Positions 32,958-43,014 of a stretch of DNA of 48,073 nucleotides are shown here, piece by piece. A program made the position numbers and the translations under genes. Source of the DNA: an uncultured Gammaproteobacteria bacterium. GTDB taxonomy: Bacteria; Pseudomonadota; Gammaproteobacteria; Arenicellales; JAANXG01. The DNA is taken from the NCBI GenBank assembly GCA_947259875.1, contig CAMYNX010000032.1, positions 1 to 48,073 on the forward strand, read 5' to 3'. A model generated the notes under the pieces. That model was not told the origin of the DNA and ran no database searches. It was given only the letters and a program-made list of their open reading frames with translations. Numbering within the stretch: position 1 is the first letter of the stretch; each line of letters opens with the position of its first letter.

Positions 32958-34133
32958 ATGGCAGACGTCACCATGCGCCAGATGCTCGAAGCTGGTGTTC
33001 ATTTCGGCCACCAGACACGATACTGGTCGCCCAAGATGCGTCCCTATATCTATGGGCAGCGCAACAAAATCTACATCATAAATCTGGAACAAACATTGCC
33101 GCTGTTCAAGGAGGCGATGGAATTCCTGAGACAAATGGCGGCTAACGGAGGTAACGTGCTTTTCGTGGGCACCAAGCGTCCGGCAAGCAAAGTAGTTAAG
33201 GAAGCCGCTGAAAGCTGCAGGTGTCCGTATGTGAATCACCGTTGGCTCGGAGGCATGCTTACCAATTTCAAGACCGTCAAAAACTCGATTCAACGGTTGA
33301 AGGATCTGGATGCCCAGGTTGCCGAAGGGGATCTAGAAAAACTAAGCAAAAAAGAGGCGCTGCGCCTGCAGCGCGAACGGGCCAAGCTGGAGAGAAGCCT
33401 GGCAGGCATTAAGGACATGGCGGGTCTTCCCGATGCGATGTTTGTCATCGATGTCAAACAAGAATACATCGCTGTGGCAGAGGCGAATAAACTAAAGATA
33501 CCGGTCGTCGCCGTGGTCGATACCAATTGTGAACCGGACAATGTGGACTACGTGATTCCGGGCAACGACGATGCGATTCGGGCGATCAGGTTGTATGCGA
33601 ATAGCGCGGCGGAAGCGATCCTCGACGGTCGTCAGGTTGTCGCGGAACAGCTGGTACCGCAAACCGGGGAGTATGTTGAAGTGGATGAAAGTGGCCAGGC
33701 GGTGGCATCGGCGAGCGTCGAGTCAGCGGTGGAACCTCCGGTCCCGGAGCCGGTTCAATCTGCTGATGCGGAAGCGAGCGTGTCCGCGCCGGTAACCGCC
33801 GAGCAGGTTACAGAAACTACAGCCGAAGATGCCAGCGAGGTTGAGGACACGAGCGTCACGGCACAGACAGCGAAGGCCGAAACCGATAAGGCGGAAGCGA
33901 AAACCGTCAACAAAAAGACCAAAAAGAAGGTGGCAAAAAAGACCTTGTCCAAAAAGGCTGCAACCAAGAAGACCGTGTCCAAGAAAGCGGCGTCCAAAAA
34001 GGTCGTGTCCAAAAAGAAAGTAACCAAAGCTACGTCCGCCAAGAGCCGCGCTGCGGCCAATACCCAAAAGGCCGATGACGAAGAGGCCGCGGAACAGTCG
34101 GATACCAATTCTGCTAACAAAGGGAAAGCTTAA
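32958..34133 (+). CDS. rpsB: 30S ribosomal protein S2 with histone-H1-like C-terminal tail
   Basis: 391 residues from the ATG at 32958 (GGAGA upstream); E. coli S2 has 241. The core is ordinary ([55 protein letters not shown]). From about 245 an acidic Ala/Glu/Val stretch is followed by a Lys/Ala-rich section with repeats of the form [20 protein letters not shown], then an acidic end. The tail resembles bacterial histone-H1-like proteins. It is encoded in frame without a stop and precedes tsf by 35 bases. Its function is unknown; it may be disordered and bind RNA or DNA. Confidence 0.95.
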   Translation: MADVTMRQMLEAGVHFGHQTRYWSPKMRPYIYGQRNKIYIINLEQTLPLFKEAMEFLRQMAANGGNVLFVGTKRPASKVVKEAAESCRCPYVNHRWLGGMLTNFKTVKNSIQRLKDLDAQVAEGDLEKLSKKEALRLQRERAKLERSLAGIKDMAGLPDAMFVIDVKQEYIAVAEANKLKIPVVAVVDTNCEPDNVDYVIPGNDDAIRAIRLYANSAAEAILDGRQVVAEQLVPQTGEYVEVDESGQAVASASVESAVEPPVPEPVQSADAEASVSAPVTAEQVTETTAEDASEVEDTSVTAQTAKAETDKAEAKTVNKKTKKKVAKKTLSKKAATKKTVSKKAASKKVVSKKKVTKATSAKSRAAANTQKADDEEAAEQSDTNSANKGKA

Positions 34134-34168
34134 GCAAACCTGTAAACGAATCGTTTGGAGATAACGAA

Positions 34169-35056
34169 ATGGCAATTACTGCCGCAATGGTGAAAGAACT
34201 GCGTGCGCGCACCGGCGCCGGAATGATGGAATGTAAAGGTGCCCTCACAGAAACTGATGGCGACATGGAAGCGGCGGTTGAGTTATTACGCAAGAAAGGA
34301 GCGGCCAAAGCCGATAAGAAATCCGGACGAATCGCCGCCGATGGAGTGATCGTCGCGTTGATCTCCGCTGATAAGAAATCTGGCGCATTGGCCGAGGTGA
34401 ATTGCGAGACGGATTTTGTCGCCAAGGACGACAATTTCTCTGCTTATGCCCACGCCGTGGTGGAAACCGTGATGGCTAAGCGGCCGGCCTCGTTGGAGGT
34501 GTTGAGTGAACTGGCGTTGAGTGGCGGCGAGTCGACTGTTGAAGAGGCAAGACGCGAGCTGATCACCAAGATCGGCGAAAACATCAATATACGCCGCTTT
34601 CAGGTAATTGCAGCGGAAACGGATGCTAGCGTGAGTGCCTATGTGCACGGAACCCGTATCGGGGTGTTGGTAACGGCAAGCGGCGGCCGAGCGGACTTGG
34701 GTAAAGACATCGCTATGCACATTGCCGCAAGCCGGCCGCTTTATGTATCCAAGGACGCAATACCTGCGGAAGTGGCGGCGAAAGAACGTGAGATTTATGC
34801 CGCGCAAGCGAGTGAAAGCGGTAAGCCAGCGAACATCGTCGAGAAGATTGTCGAAGGCCGGCTCCAGAAGTACTTCAATGAGATCACCTTGTTGGGACAA
34901 CCGTTTGTCAAGGATCCGGACCAGAGCGTCGGGAAGTTACTCAAGTCTGAAAAGGCCACCGTAAAAGAATTCATCCGGTTTGAGGTCGGCGAAGGTTTGG
35001 AACGCCGCGCTGACGATTTCGTGGCTGAGGTCATGGCGCAGGCAGAGGGAGCATAA
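34169..35056 (+). CDS. tsf: Elongation factor Ts
   Basis: 295 residues, usual length. It exchanges GDP on EF-Tu. Signature motifs are VKELRARTGAGMMECKGAL and the EF-Tu-contacting CETDFVAKDDNF. A GGAG ribosome site precedes the ATG. The gene lies in the rpsB-tsf-pyrH-frr order. Confidence 0.96.
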   Translation: MAITAAMVKELRARTGAGMMECKGALTETDGDMEAAVELLRKKGAAKADKKSGRIAADGVIVALISADKKSGALAEVNCETDFVAKDDNFSAYAHAVVETVMAKRPASLEVLSELALSGGESTVEEARRELITKIGENINIRRFQVIAAETDASVSAYVHGTRIGVLVTASGGRADLGKDIAMHIAASRPLYVSKDAIPAEVAAKEREIYAAQASESGKPANIVEKIVEGRLQKYFNEITLLGQPFVKDPDQSVGKLLKSEKATVKEFIRFEVGEGLERRADDFVAEVMAQAEGA

Positions 35057-35062
35057 ATCGAG

Positions 35063-35791
35063 GTGGATGCTCAGGGTGGCTTCTCCCGCTGCAGAGTGTT
35101 GCTCAAGCTTAGTGGGGAGGCATTGAGCGGTGGCACGATCGGCATTGATCGCTTGATGATGGAAGACGTTTGTGCACAGATAGCATCCGTAACGAGACTC
35201 CATGTGCAATTGGCAATCGTTGTTGGAGGCGGAAATTTTTTCCGTGGTGCGAACGCTGCAACGACCGGCCTGGACAAGGTGACCGCGGATTATGTTGGAA
35301 TGTTGGCCACGGTGATGAACGCCCTGGCCCTGCAAAGTGGTTTACAGGCGGTAGGGGTTGCGGCCAGGCTTCAATCCGCCATTCCGATGTCGCCTATAGC
35401 CGAGTCGTACAAACGTGATCGAGCGTTGAAATATTTGGAGAACGGTTGTGTCGTGATTTTTGCAGCCGGTACCGGAAATCCCTGTTTCACCACTGACACC
35501 GCCGCTAGCTTGAGAGCGATTGAGGTCGGTGCCGACCTGATGCTGAAGGCGACCAAGGTTAACGGGGTTTATAGCGATGATCCTGTCCAGAATCCGGATG
35601 CCACCAAGTATGAACAGATCAGCTATGATGAGGTACTGGAAAAGCGGTTAGCGGTGATGGATGCCACTGCAGTTGCGCTGTGCCGGGAGCACAATATGCC
35701 ATTGCGGGTGTTTGCGATTTCTCAACCAGGAAGCTTGATGCGAATCATCAAGGGCGAAGATGAAGGTACCCTCATCCTGAATGAGGCATGA
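35063..35791 (+). CDS. pyrH: UMP kinase
   Basis: 242 residues, GTG start at 35063, six bases after tsf. It phosphorylates UMP to UDP. Motifs: [38 protein letters not shown], and [16 protein letters not shown]. The product feeds UDP-sugar and nucleotide synthesis. frr starts three bases after the stop. Confidence 0.95.
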   Translation: MDAQGGFSRCRVLLKLSGEALSGGTIGIDRLMMEDVCAQIASVTRLHVQLAIVVGGGNFFRGANAATTGLDKVTADYVGMLATVMNALALQSGLQAVGVAARLQSAIPMSPIAESYKRDRALKYLENGCVVIFAAGTGNPCFTTDTAASLRAIEVGADLMLKATKVNGVYSDDPVQNPDATKYEQISYDEVLEKRLAVMDATAVALCREHNMPLRVFAISQPGSLMRIIKGEDEGTLILNEA

Positions 35792-35794
35792 ATT

Positions 35795-36352
35795 ATGAGC
35801 AAAGAAATCAGAAATGACGCGGAAAAACGCATGAAAAAAAGCGCCGATGCGCTCATTCATGAATTGGCGAAGATCCGTACCGGACGCGCCAATACCGCGC
35901 TTCTTGACCACCTGCGGGTCGATTACTATGGAAACCCGACCCCCATTAATCAGGTCGCGAGCGTGAGCGTATCGGATGCCAGGAGTTTGGCGGTGACGCC
36001 ATGGGAAAAATCAATGATTCCGGTGATTGAAAAGGCGATCCTAGAATCAGAACTCGGTCTCAACCCGGTAACTTCGGGGGACACGATGCGCATACCGATT
36101 CCCGCACTTACCGAGGAGCGTCGTCGTGAGATGGGTAAACTTGTTCGCGCCGAAGGAGAGCACGGCAAGGTTGCAATTCGCAATATTAGACGTGACGCCA
36201 ATAATCATCTTCACGATATGTTAAAGAAAAAAGAGCTGGCTGAAGACGAAGAGAAACGGGCTTTAGATGAGATTCAAAGACTCACCGATCACTATGTGGA
36301 AGAAATAGAAAAGATCGTCGCTGAGAAAGAGAAAGAGATAATGGAAGTCTGA
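35795..36352 (+). CDS. frr: Ribosome recycling factor
   Basis: 185 residues, standard length. It splits post-termination ribosomes with EF-G. Conserved KIRTGRANTALLDHL, YYGNPTPINQVASVSV and RRDANNHLHDMLK are present. It is followed by uppS after 26 bases. Confidence 0.96.
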   Translation: MSKEIRNDAEKRMKKSADALIHELAKIRTGRANTALLDHLRVDYYGNPTPINQVASVSVSDARSLAVTPWEKSMIPVIEKAILESELGLNPVTSGDTMRIPIPALTEERRREMGKLVRAEGEHGKVAIRNIRRDANNHLHDMLKKKELAEDEEKRALDEIQRLTDHYVEEIEKIVAEKEKEIMEV

Positions 36353-36378
36353 GTTTGCCAACGTAGAATCCCGATACG

Positions 36379-37167
36379 ATGTCTGAAGAAAATCACGTCG
36401 CAAGCAAAGAGATGAAAGTTTCTTCCTTGGCAAGCTTACCGACGCATATTGCGGTGATCATGGACGGTAATGGCCGTTGGGCCAAACAACACGGATTGCC
36501 TCGTATTGCCGGACATCGCCGGGGATTGGAATCTGTACGAACTATGGTGAAGGCCTGCGCCGATTATAAAATTCCATATCTGACGCTGTTTGCATTCAGT
36601 AGTGAGAATTGGAAACGGCCACCTGCGGAAGTTAATTTATTAATGGATCTTTTCTCGAATGCGTTGGAGGAAAAAGCGCGAAGATTACATGAGAACAACG
36701 TCTGCTTGCGAATCGTAGGTGAAATTACCCGATTTAGCCCAAAGATCCGCATGTTGATTCAACGCGCCGAGACTCTAACCCGGGGAAACAAAGGACTGCG
36801 ATTGACGATTGCAGCTAATTACGGCGGTCGATGGGACGTGACACAAGCGTGTCAACAAATTATCCAGGATGTTACAGCAGGCAAATTGAAAGCGGAAGAT
36901 GTGAACGAGGATACCATAGCGCGTCGTTTAGCCACCGCGTATTTGCCCGAGCCTGACTTATTCATACGGACCGGTGGCGAGCAGAGGGTAAGTAATTTTT
37001 TGCTGTGGCAACTTGCATATACGGAGTTGTATTTTACCGAGACGTTGTGGCCGGCATTCGACCGCAAGGAGTTTGAACACGCTATAGCATCATTCGAAAC
37101 ACGTGAGAGGCGTTTCGGAAAAACAGGCGATCAGATCGTTAAACAGCGCCAAATACGTAATGCTTAA
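36379..37167 (+). CDS. uppS: Undecaprenyl diphosphate synthase
   Basis: 262 residues. A cis-prenyltransferase making the C55 carrier for peptidoglycan and O-antigen. The signature AVIMDGNGRWAKQHG, the FAFSSENWKRP segment and RTGGEQRVSNFLLWQLAYTE are intact. The stop overlaps the cdsA start by eight bases. Confidence 0.95.
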   Translation: MSEENHVASKEMKVSSLASLPTHIAVIMDGNGRWAKQHGLPRIAGHRRGLESVRTMVKACADYKIPYLTLFAFSSENWKRPPAEVNLLMDLFSNALEEKARRLHENNVCLRIVGEITRFSPKIRMLIQRAETLTRGNKGLRLTIAANYGGRWDVTQACQQIIQDVTAGKLKAEDVNEDTIARRLATAYLPEPDLFIRTGGEQRVSNFLLWQLAYTELYFTETLWPAFDRKEFEHAIASFETRERRFGKTGDQIVKQRQIRNA

Positions 37168-37999
37168 ATATCGAGTGCTCACCGCAGCACTACTGGTACC
37201 GCTATTAGTCATCTCTATTTTTTTGTTGCCCTCTCGATATTTCGCGCTGTTTCTCGGAGGTTTTGTACTGCTCGCAGCCTGGGAGTGGAGTGGTCTTGCA
37301 AACGTCATCTCGCCGTTAGTTAAATTTGCTTATACCGGTACTGTGCTCCTGTTGGGTGTTGTTTCATTCGAGTTACCCATCTTAATAGTGCCGATAGGTG
37401 TAATCGGTGTTCTATGGTGGATCGGCGCATCCTTTCAATTATTCCGTAAGCAGCGACTTTTGATGCCCTTGGGATCTGTCGGATCTACGGTGAAACCGCT
37501 GGTTAGCGGGTTATTTGTGTTAGTTCCAGCGTGGTGTGCGCTTTACGGGCTTCATCAAGGTCCTCGAGGTCCGACGATGGTGCTGATCTTCATGTTGACT
37601 ATCTGGATTGCGGATATTATTGCCTTTTTCGTAGGCCGGGCCTGGGGCAAACGGAAGCTTGCCCCAACCATCAGTCCGGGAAAGAGTGTTGAAGGATTGC
37701 TCGGCGGCCTGGCTGGGGTTATCGTGTTTGCCTCGGTAGTAGGGGTTTGGTACTTACACCTTTCTGCCTGGACGCTGTTGTTATGGCTGGTGTTGGCTTT
37801 AATTAGTGCGCTGTTCTCTGTTTGCGGCGACCTTTTTGAGAGCCAAATCAAGCGCCGGGCCGGCGTCAAGGATAGCGGAAAGACGTTGCCGGGACATGGT
37901 GGTGTCCTAGATCGCATAGATAGCATCAGCGCGGCGGCACCGGTTTTTTTTATTGGAGTACAAACGATACCGGTACTGTTGATACCCAACACGACATGA
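37160..37999 (+). CDS. cdsA: Phosphatidate cytidylyltransferase
   Basis: 279 residues from the ATG at 37160, which overlaps the uppS stop; an earlier in-frame start lies inside uppS. An integral membrane protein with about eight helices that makes CDP-diacylglycerol. The C-terminal family signature is present (KRRAGVKDSGKTLPGHGG, then LDRIDSI). It precedes dxr by 16 bases. Confidence 0.94.
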   Translation: MLKYRVLTAALLVPLLVISIFLLPSRYFALFLGGFVLLAAWEWSGLANVISPLVKFAYTGTVLLLGVVSFELPILIVPIGVIGVLWWIGASFQLFRKQRLLMPLGSVGSTVKPLVSGLFVLVPAWCALYGLHQGPRGPTMVLIFMLTIWIADIIAFFVGRAWGKRKLAPTISPGKSVEGLLGGLAGVIVFASVVGVWYLHLSAWTLLLWLVLALISALFSVCGDLFESQIKRRAGVKDSGKTLPGHGGVLDRIDSISAAAPVFFIGVQTIPVLLIPNTT

Positions 38000-38015
38000 T
38001 TCAAGATAGCGCAAG

Positions 38016-39269
38016 ATGAACACCATGGCACGACCGCTTGGCGTGGTGGTATTGGGATCGACTGGTTCTGTCGGTGTCAGCACGCTCGATGTTCTGTCTC
38101 GGCATCAAGCTCGTTATCATGTTGTCGCGTTGGCCGCCCACCGCAACGTCAGTATGTTGTTAAAACAGTGTCGCCTGCACCGACCGGAGTTCGCTGTATT
38201 GGCTGATGACGATGCGGCTGACGAGTTAAACACCAGGGTGAAACAAGCGGGGCTAGATACCGAGGTGTTGAGCGGTGAAGCGGGTGTACGACGGGTAGCG
38301 GCTTTGGAATATGCCGATGTGGTAATGGCAGCAATTGTCGGAGCTGCCGGTTTATTGCCGGCCCTGGATGCGGTGAAGGCCGGTAAAAGGGTGTTGATCG
38401 CAAATAAAGAACCCCTGGTGATGCTAGGGGGATTGTTCGTCAGAGAAGCGCGCCGTTCCGGCGCGACGATATTGCCCATCGACAGCGAGCATAACGCCAT
38501 ATTCCAGTGTTTGCCGGCATCGTGCGGAAGCGGCATACCGATTGCTGATGCGCCAGGCCGCTACGGCATTAACAAAGTCATATTGACCGCATCCGGCGGC
38601 CCGTTTCGAAACTGCAGTATTGAGGAGCTGGAGCATGTCACTCCAAAGCAGGCATGTACGCACCCGAATTGGGTGATGGGGAAAAAGATCTCGGTAGACT
38701 CGGCGACGATGATGAACAAAGGATTAGAGATTATTGAGGCCACATGTTTGTTCAATGTCAGCCCGGATATTGTCGACGTCGTGATTCATCCTCAGAGCAT
38801 TGTGCACTCATTGGTAGAATATGTAGATGGTTCGGTGCTGGCCCAACTGGCGAATCCCGATATGCGTATTCCTATCGCTCATGCATTGGCATGGCCGGAT
38901 CGCATGTCCTCTGGCGCGGAGACACTGGACCTGAGTAAATCAGGCGCGCTTGAATTTGAACCTCCGCGGTTAGATCGATTTCCATGTCTGCGTATCGCGA
39001 GAGAAGTCGCTAGCAGAGGCGGCACCGCGCCAAGTATCGCCAATGCCGCCAACGAAGTAGCGGTGGAGCATTTTCTGAACCGGAAACTCAAATTTACTGA
39101 TATTCCTTGGCTTATCTCCGAGACGTTGGAACACGTTGCAGCCATTGATGACTGCGACTTACAGTCGGTGTTAACCGCGGACGAACAAGCCAGGATGTTT
39201 GCACTTGATAAACTTCGTACCAAATCCTGGGTCGGTAATGTCGGCGATCAACGGGTAACTGTAACGTAA
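38016..39269 (+). CDS. dxr: 1-deoxy-D-xylulose 5-phosphate reductoisomerase
   Basis: 417 residues, first committed enzyme of the MEP isoprenoid pathway. The NADPH site VVLGSTGSVGVSTLDV, metal/substrate motifs LPIDSEHNAIFQC and ASGGPFRN, and MMNKGLEIIEA are intact. The start could be the ATG at 38016 or the in-frame ATG at 38025. rseP begins three bases after the stop. Confidence 0.95.
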   Translation: MNTMARPLGVVVLGSTGSVGVSTLDVLSRHQARYHVVALAAHRNVSMLLKQCRLHRPEFAVLADDDAADELNTRVKQAGLDTEVLSGEAGVRRVAALEYADVVMAAIVGAAGLLPALDAVKAGKRVLIANKEPLVMLGGLFVREARRSGATILPIDSEHNAIFQCLPASCGSGIPIADAPGRYGINKVILTASGGPFRNCSIEELEHVTPKQACTHPNWVMGKKISVDSATMMNKGLEIIEATCLFNVSPDIVDVVIHPQSIVHSLVEYVDGSVLAQLANPDMRIPIAHALAWPDRMSSGAETLDLSKSGALEFEPPRLDRFPCLRIAREVASRGGTAPSIANAANEVAVEHFLNRKLKFTDIPWLISETLEHVAAIDDCDLQSVLTADEQARMFALDKLRTKSWVGNVGDQRVTVT

Positions 39270-39272
39270 GCC

Positions 39273-40283
39273 ATGTCGGAATTGCTTTATAGCGTCGGTG
39301 GTTTTGTCGTTGCCCTGGGAATACTCGTGACCGTTCACGAGTTTGGCCATTTCTGGGTTGCCAGGCGCCTGGGTGTCAAGGTACTGCGGTTTTCGGTTGG
39401 TTTCGGACGGCCACTTTGGGTTCGGCGCGGCAAGCAGGATGGTACTGAATATGTCATTGCCGCGATTCCCCTTGGCGGATATGTGAAAATGCTCGACGAG
39501 AACGAGGAAGAGGTGCCGCAGCAGGAATTGCATCGTGCCTTTAATCGCCAGCCGCTGTGGAAACGGGTAGCGATTGTTCTCGCCGGTCCGATGTTCAATT
39601 TTCTGTTCGCAATATTGGCCTACTGGATCGTATTCGTTGCCGGCGTGGACGGCATAAAACCGGTCGTGGGACGGGTCGCCGAGAATTCGATCGCTCAGCA
39701 GGGCGGGTTTCAGGTTGGCGATCAGATCGTTACGATTGACGGCAAACCGAACCGCAGTTGGGATGAGCATCGGCTTTATTTATTTAATCAGGCGTTCAAG
39801 CAGCGACAGATTCCTGTTGAAGTCGTGGATGCGGACGGGGCTCGGCAAGCTAGAGAACTAGACCTTCGGCAGTTACCGTTGTCTGAAATAAACTCCGCAT
39901 TATTAGAGCGAGGAATCGGACTGATGGGATATATTCCAGAGGTCAAAACCATTATTGGCAGAGTGCAAGCCAACTCACCAGCTGATGCGGCAGGTCTTCA
40001 AGCGGCTGATCGTATCGTTAGTATCAATGGACAGCCCATCGAATCGTGGCTTGACGTAGTCAAGCTCATTCAACCGCTTGGTGGCAAGATGGTAAGAATG
40101 GAAGTTGTACGCGCGGGACAGTCCATGTCATTCGATATCGTTCCCGAGCGTATACAGGTAGACGGCAAGGGGATCGGGCGTATCGGTATTGAACCGACAC
40201 CTCTGGAGATTCCGCAGGAGTTACGGGTAAAGATCAGGTATGGCCCCGCTGAAGCGATGATAACCAGTCTGCAAAGCACCTGA
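39273..40283 (+). CDS. rseP: Site-2 protease RseP, N-terminal part (frame broken)
   Basis: 336 residues of an enzyme that normally has about 450. It cuts anti-sigma factor RseA within the inner membrane. Present here are the first helix with zinc motif VTVHEFGHFWVARRLGV, the GFGRPLW and GGYVKMLDE segments, and two PDZ domains (about 110-190 and 200-290). It ends abruptly at SLQST followed by TGA, before the last membrane helices. Other RseP proteins continue there with a TW-x8-ML segment; here the bases read ACCTG-ATGCTG, consistent with loss of about 25 bases and a frame change. Confidence 0.88.
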   Translation: MSELLYSVGGFVVALGILVTVHEFGHFWVARRLGVKVLRFSVGFGRPLWVRRGKQDGTEYVIAAIPLGGYVKMLDENEEEVPQQELHRAFNRQPLWKRVAIVLAGPMFNFLFAILAYWIVFVAGVDGIKPVVGRVAENSIAQQGGFQVGDQIVTIDGKPNRSWDEHRLYLFNQAFKQRQIPVEVVDADGARQARELDLRQLPLSEINSALLERGIGLMGYIPEVKTIIGRVQANSPADAAGLQAADRIVSINGQPIESWLDVVKLIQPLGGKMVRMEVVRAGQSMSFDIVPERIQVDGKGIGRIGIEPTPLEIPQELRVKIRYGPAEAMITSLQST

Positions 40284-40612
40284 TGCTGGTTAAGATTGTT
40301 CAGTTGGAGGTGTCGGCCAAGAACATCAGCGGACCGCTGACGATTGCCCAATATGCTGGACACACCGTGCGTATTGGGTTTGTCCAGTTTCTTATATTCC
40401 TGGCTGTTGTCAGCATCAGCTTGGGTGTTCTCAATCTGCTGCCCATCCCAATACTAGATGGTGGTCATCTTCTTTATTATTTGGTCGAAGCAATAAAAGG
40501 AGCACCACTCTCAAAGGAGGCACTTGCTTGGGGACAGCAAGTGGGAATCGTGTTGTTGTTCGCACTTATGAGCTTGGCTTTTTATAATGATATAGTTCGG
40601 CTGCTCCAGTAA
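40283..40612 (+). CDS. rseP: Site-2 protease RseP, C-terminal part (second frame)
   Basis: 109 residues beginning at an ATG that overlaps the stop of the N-terminal part (TGATG). It carries the remainder of RseP: SAKNISGPLTIAQYAG, then the third-helix motif LLPIPILDGGHLLYYLVE with the zinc-ligand Asp, and the last membrane helix. The HExxH and LDG halves of the active site are therefore in separate frames. It may be a pseudogene, a sequence error, or a coupled two-piece protein. bamA follows 81 bases later. Confidence 0.85.
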   Translation: MLVKIVQLEVSAKNISGPLTIAQYAGHTVRIGFVQFLIFLAVVSISLGVLNLLPIPILDGGHLLYYLVEAIKGAPLSKEALAWGQQVGIVLLFALMSLAFYNDIVRLLQ

Positions 40613-40693
40613 CGCATGTAGCGCTGGTCGTAATACTCTCGGCATATCGTTGGGAACAAGACCAATCTTTTAATCAATATACTGCATAAAAAA

Positions 40694-42976
40694 ATGAAAA
40701 AGATATTGGTTTTCTTATGTCTGTTGTTCACATTTAATCCGCCTGTGAGTGCGATCGAGAGTTTTGTCGTATCAGATATTCGAGTTGAAGGGTTACAACG
40801 CATATCAGCGGGCACTGTCTTCAATTATTTACCAATTAAAGTAGGTGACCGTATCGATGATGACACCGCTCAGCAATCGATTCGCGCTTTGTATCAGACT
40901 GGATTTTTTGATGATGTACAACTGGAACAGGAGGGAACGATACTGATCGTGATTGTTAAGGAACGACCTTCCATTGCAAATATAGAATTCAAAGGAAATA
41001 AAGCTTTGGATAAGGATACGCTCATGGAAGGCATGAAACAGATCGGATTTGTTGAAGGCCGTGTTTTTAACCAATCAATTCTCGATCGGGTCGTACAGGA
41101 ACTAAAAAATCAGTATTTCGCCCAAGGGAAGTACGGGGCGGAGATCGAGACAATCGTCACGCCGTTGGAACGGGGCAGAGTGTCTGTCACCGTTGACATC
41201 ACCGAGGGCGAAACCGCTAAGATCAAGCAGATTAATATTGTGGGAAACGAGGCGTTTTCCGAAAAAGACCTCCAAAAACGTTTCAAGCTCAGCACTCCAA
41301 CTGTTTTTAGTTTTTTGAGTAAGAAAGACAGGTACTCTAAACAAAAGCTATCCGCTGATCTGGAATCGTTGCGAAGCTATTATCAGGACCAGGGCTACTT
41401 GGACTTTGATATTGAATCTACGCAGGTCTCTATTACTGCCGACAAACGAGACATCTACATAACAATAAATATCATTGAGGGTGAGAAGTACACGGTTTCG
41501 GACTTCTCGATAAAAGGGAGATTAGTGGTTCCGGAAAGTGAACTTATATCTTTGGTTACGATTAATCCAAGTGATACCTATTCTCGAAAAGAGGTCAGTG
41601 CCAGCCGCAAGGTGATTGCTGATCGCCTTGCGGACGAAGGTTATGCGTTCACTAACGTTAGGGCGGTACCAGAAATCGATAAGGAGAACCGGGCTGTCTC
41701 ATTCACTTTCATTGTTGATCCAGGACGGCGAATTTATGTGCGTCGAATCAACATTAGCGGCAACACGACTACTCGCGATGCCGTCATCCGCCGCGAGATG
41801 CGGCAGCTAGAGGGCGCTTGGTACTCAGCCTCGAAAATCCAACGGTCGCGTGTCCGTTTGCAGCGACTTGGTTTTTTCGATGATGTAAAGATCGATACGC
41901 CCACGGTGGCTGGCAGTCCAGACCAGGTGGATGTCAATATTGAAGTCAAGGAGCGGGCCACTGGAAGTGTGCTGTTCGGTGTCGGTTTTTCGGATGCCGA
42001 CGGCCTTCTGCTCCAAGCGAGCGTCTCGCAGCGTAATCTGTTTGGAACCGGCCGAGAGTTGAATTTAAGTTTTGATAATTCGTCGGTGACTCGGGTGATC
42101 AATCTTCAGTACCTGAATCCATATCACACCATTGATGGCATTAGTCGAGGTTTTAACTTGTTTCGCCGGGAAGTTGATGCTGAGGAGGCAAACACTGCGG
42201 AGTATGTTACCGATACGACTGGACTTGGCGTCAATTACCGATTCCCATTGAGTGAGTTCAATTCGTTAAATGCCGGACTTTCATTTGAGCGTGTAGATCT
42301 CGAATCAACCCCGGAAACCCCACCAGAAATACTAAGTTTTATCGAACAGAGTCCATCTAATGATATTGTCCCGTTCAAGGGTAGCGTCGCCCATGACACA
42401 CGCGACAGCATTCTGTACGCGACAACTGGGCTGCTGAATCGGTTATCATGGGAGCTTGCGTTACCAGGACTCGACTTGGAATATTATAAATTGAACTACC
42501 GGCTCGCTTGGTATCGACCGGTGACTGCAAAGATGGTGTTCAAGGCGGCAGGCGAACTCGGATATGGAGATGGTTATCGCGACACGGAAGAACTACCGTT
42601 TTTCAAGAACTTTTTTGCTGGTGGTGCGGGGACCGTGCGTGGGTACAAAGCTCGATCGTTGGGACCGCGAGACAGCGGTGATACACCCGAGCCGCTGGGA
42701 GGTAGTCGCCGGGTGTTAACCAACGTGGAGCTGTTGTTCCCAATACCTGGCACCGAGGCGAAAGATAAGCGATTCAGCATCTTTGTGGACGGTGGGCAAG
42801 TCTACGGGCCAAATGCGGACGTTGATCTGTCTGATATGCGGTTTTCTACTGGGATTGCTTTTAATTGGTTTTCACCATTGGGGCCGTTGTCAGTCAGTTA
42901 TGGTGCACCGATAAATAAGAAAGACGGAGATGAAACTGAAAACGTTCAGGTCACGATAGGCCGATTTTTTCGTTAG
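40694..42976 (+). CDS. bamA: Outer-membrane assembly factor BamA
   Basis: 760 residues. A signal peptide (MKKILVFLCLLFTFNPPVSA) is followed by five POTRA domains (about 22-420) and a 16-strand barrel. The barrel has the loop-6 VRGY motif (GGAGTVRGYKARSLGP) and ends in the C-terminal aromatic signal GRFFR. It inserts beta-barrel proteins into the outer membrane. It lies after rseP and before skp, the normal order. Confidence 0.95.
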   Translation: MKKILVFLCLLFTFNPPVSAIESFVVSDIRVEGLQRISAGTVFNYLPIKVGDRIDDDTAQQSIRALYQTGFFDDVQLEQEGTILIVIVKERPSIANIEFKGNKALDKDTLMEGMKQIGFVEGRVFNQSILDRVVQELKNQYFAQGKYGAEIETIVTPLERGRVSVTVDITEGETAKIKQINIVGNEAFSEKDLQKRFKLSTPTVFSFLSKKDRYSKQKLSADLESLRSYYQDQGYLDFDIESTQVSITADKRDIYITINIIEGEKYTVSDFSIKGRLVVPESELISLVTINPSDTYSRKEVSASRKVIADRLADEGYAFTNVRAVPEIDKENRAVSFTFIVDPGRRIYVRRINISGNTTTRDAVIRREMRQLEGAWYSASKIQRSRVRLQRLGFFDDVKIDTPTVAGSPDQVDVNIEVKERATGSVLFGVGFSDADGLLLQASVSQRNLFGTGRELNLSFDNSSVTRVINLQYLNPYHTIDGISRGFNLFRREVDAEEANTAEYVTDTTGLGVNYRFPLSEFNSLNAGLSFERVDLESTPETPPEILSFIEQSPSNDIVPFKGSVAHDTRDSILYATTGLLNRLSWELALPGLDLEYYKLNYRLAWYRPVTAKMVFKAAGELGYGDGYRDTEELPFFKNFFAGGAGTVRGYKARSLGPRDSGDTPEPLGGSRRVLTNVELLFPIPGTEAKDKRFSIFVDGGQVYGPNADVDLSDMRFSTGIAFNWFSPLGPLSVSYGAPINKKDGDETENVQVTIGRFFR

Positions 42977-43014
42977 TATCATTGGACATAACGTTACGGC
43001 GGGTTAATCAAGTG

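Noticed and set aside
33723-34175. Long minus-strand ORFs opposite the S2 tail
   Set aside because: They are antisense shadows of the low-complexity lysine repeats.
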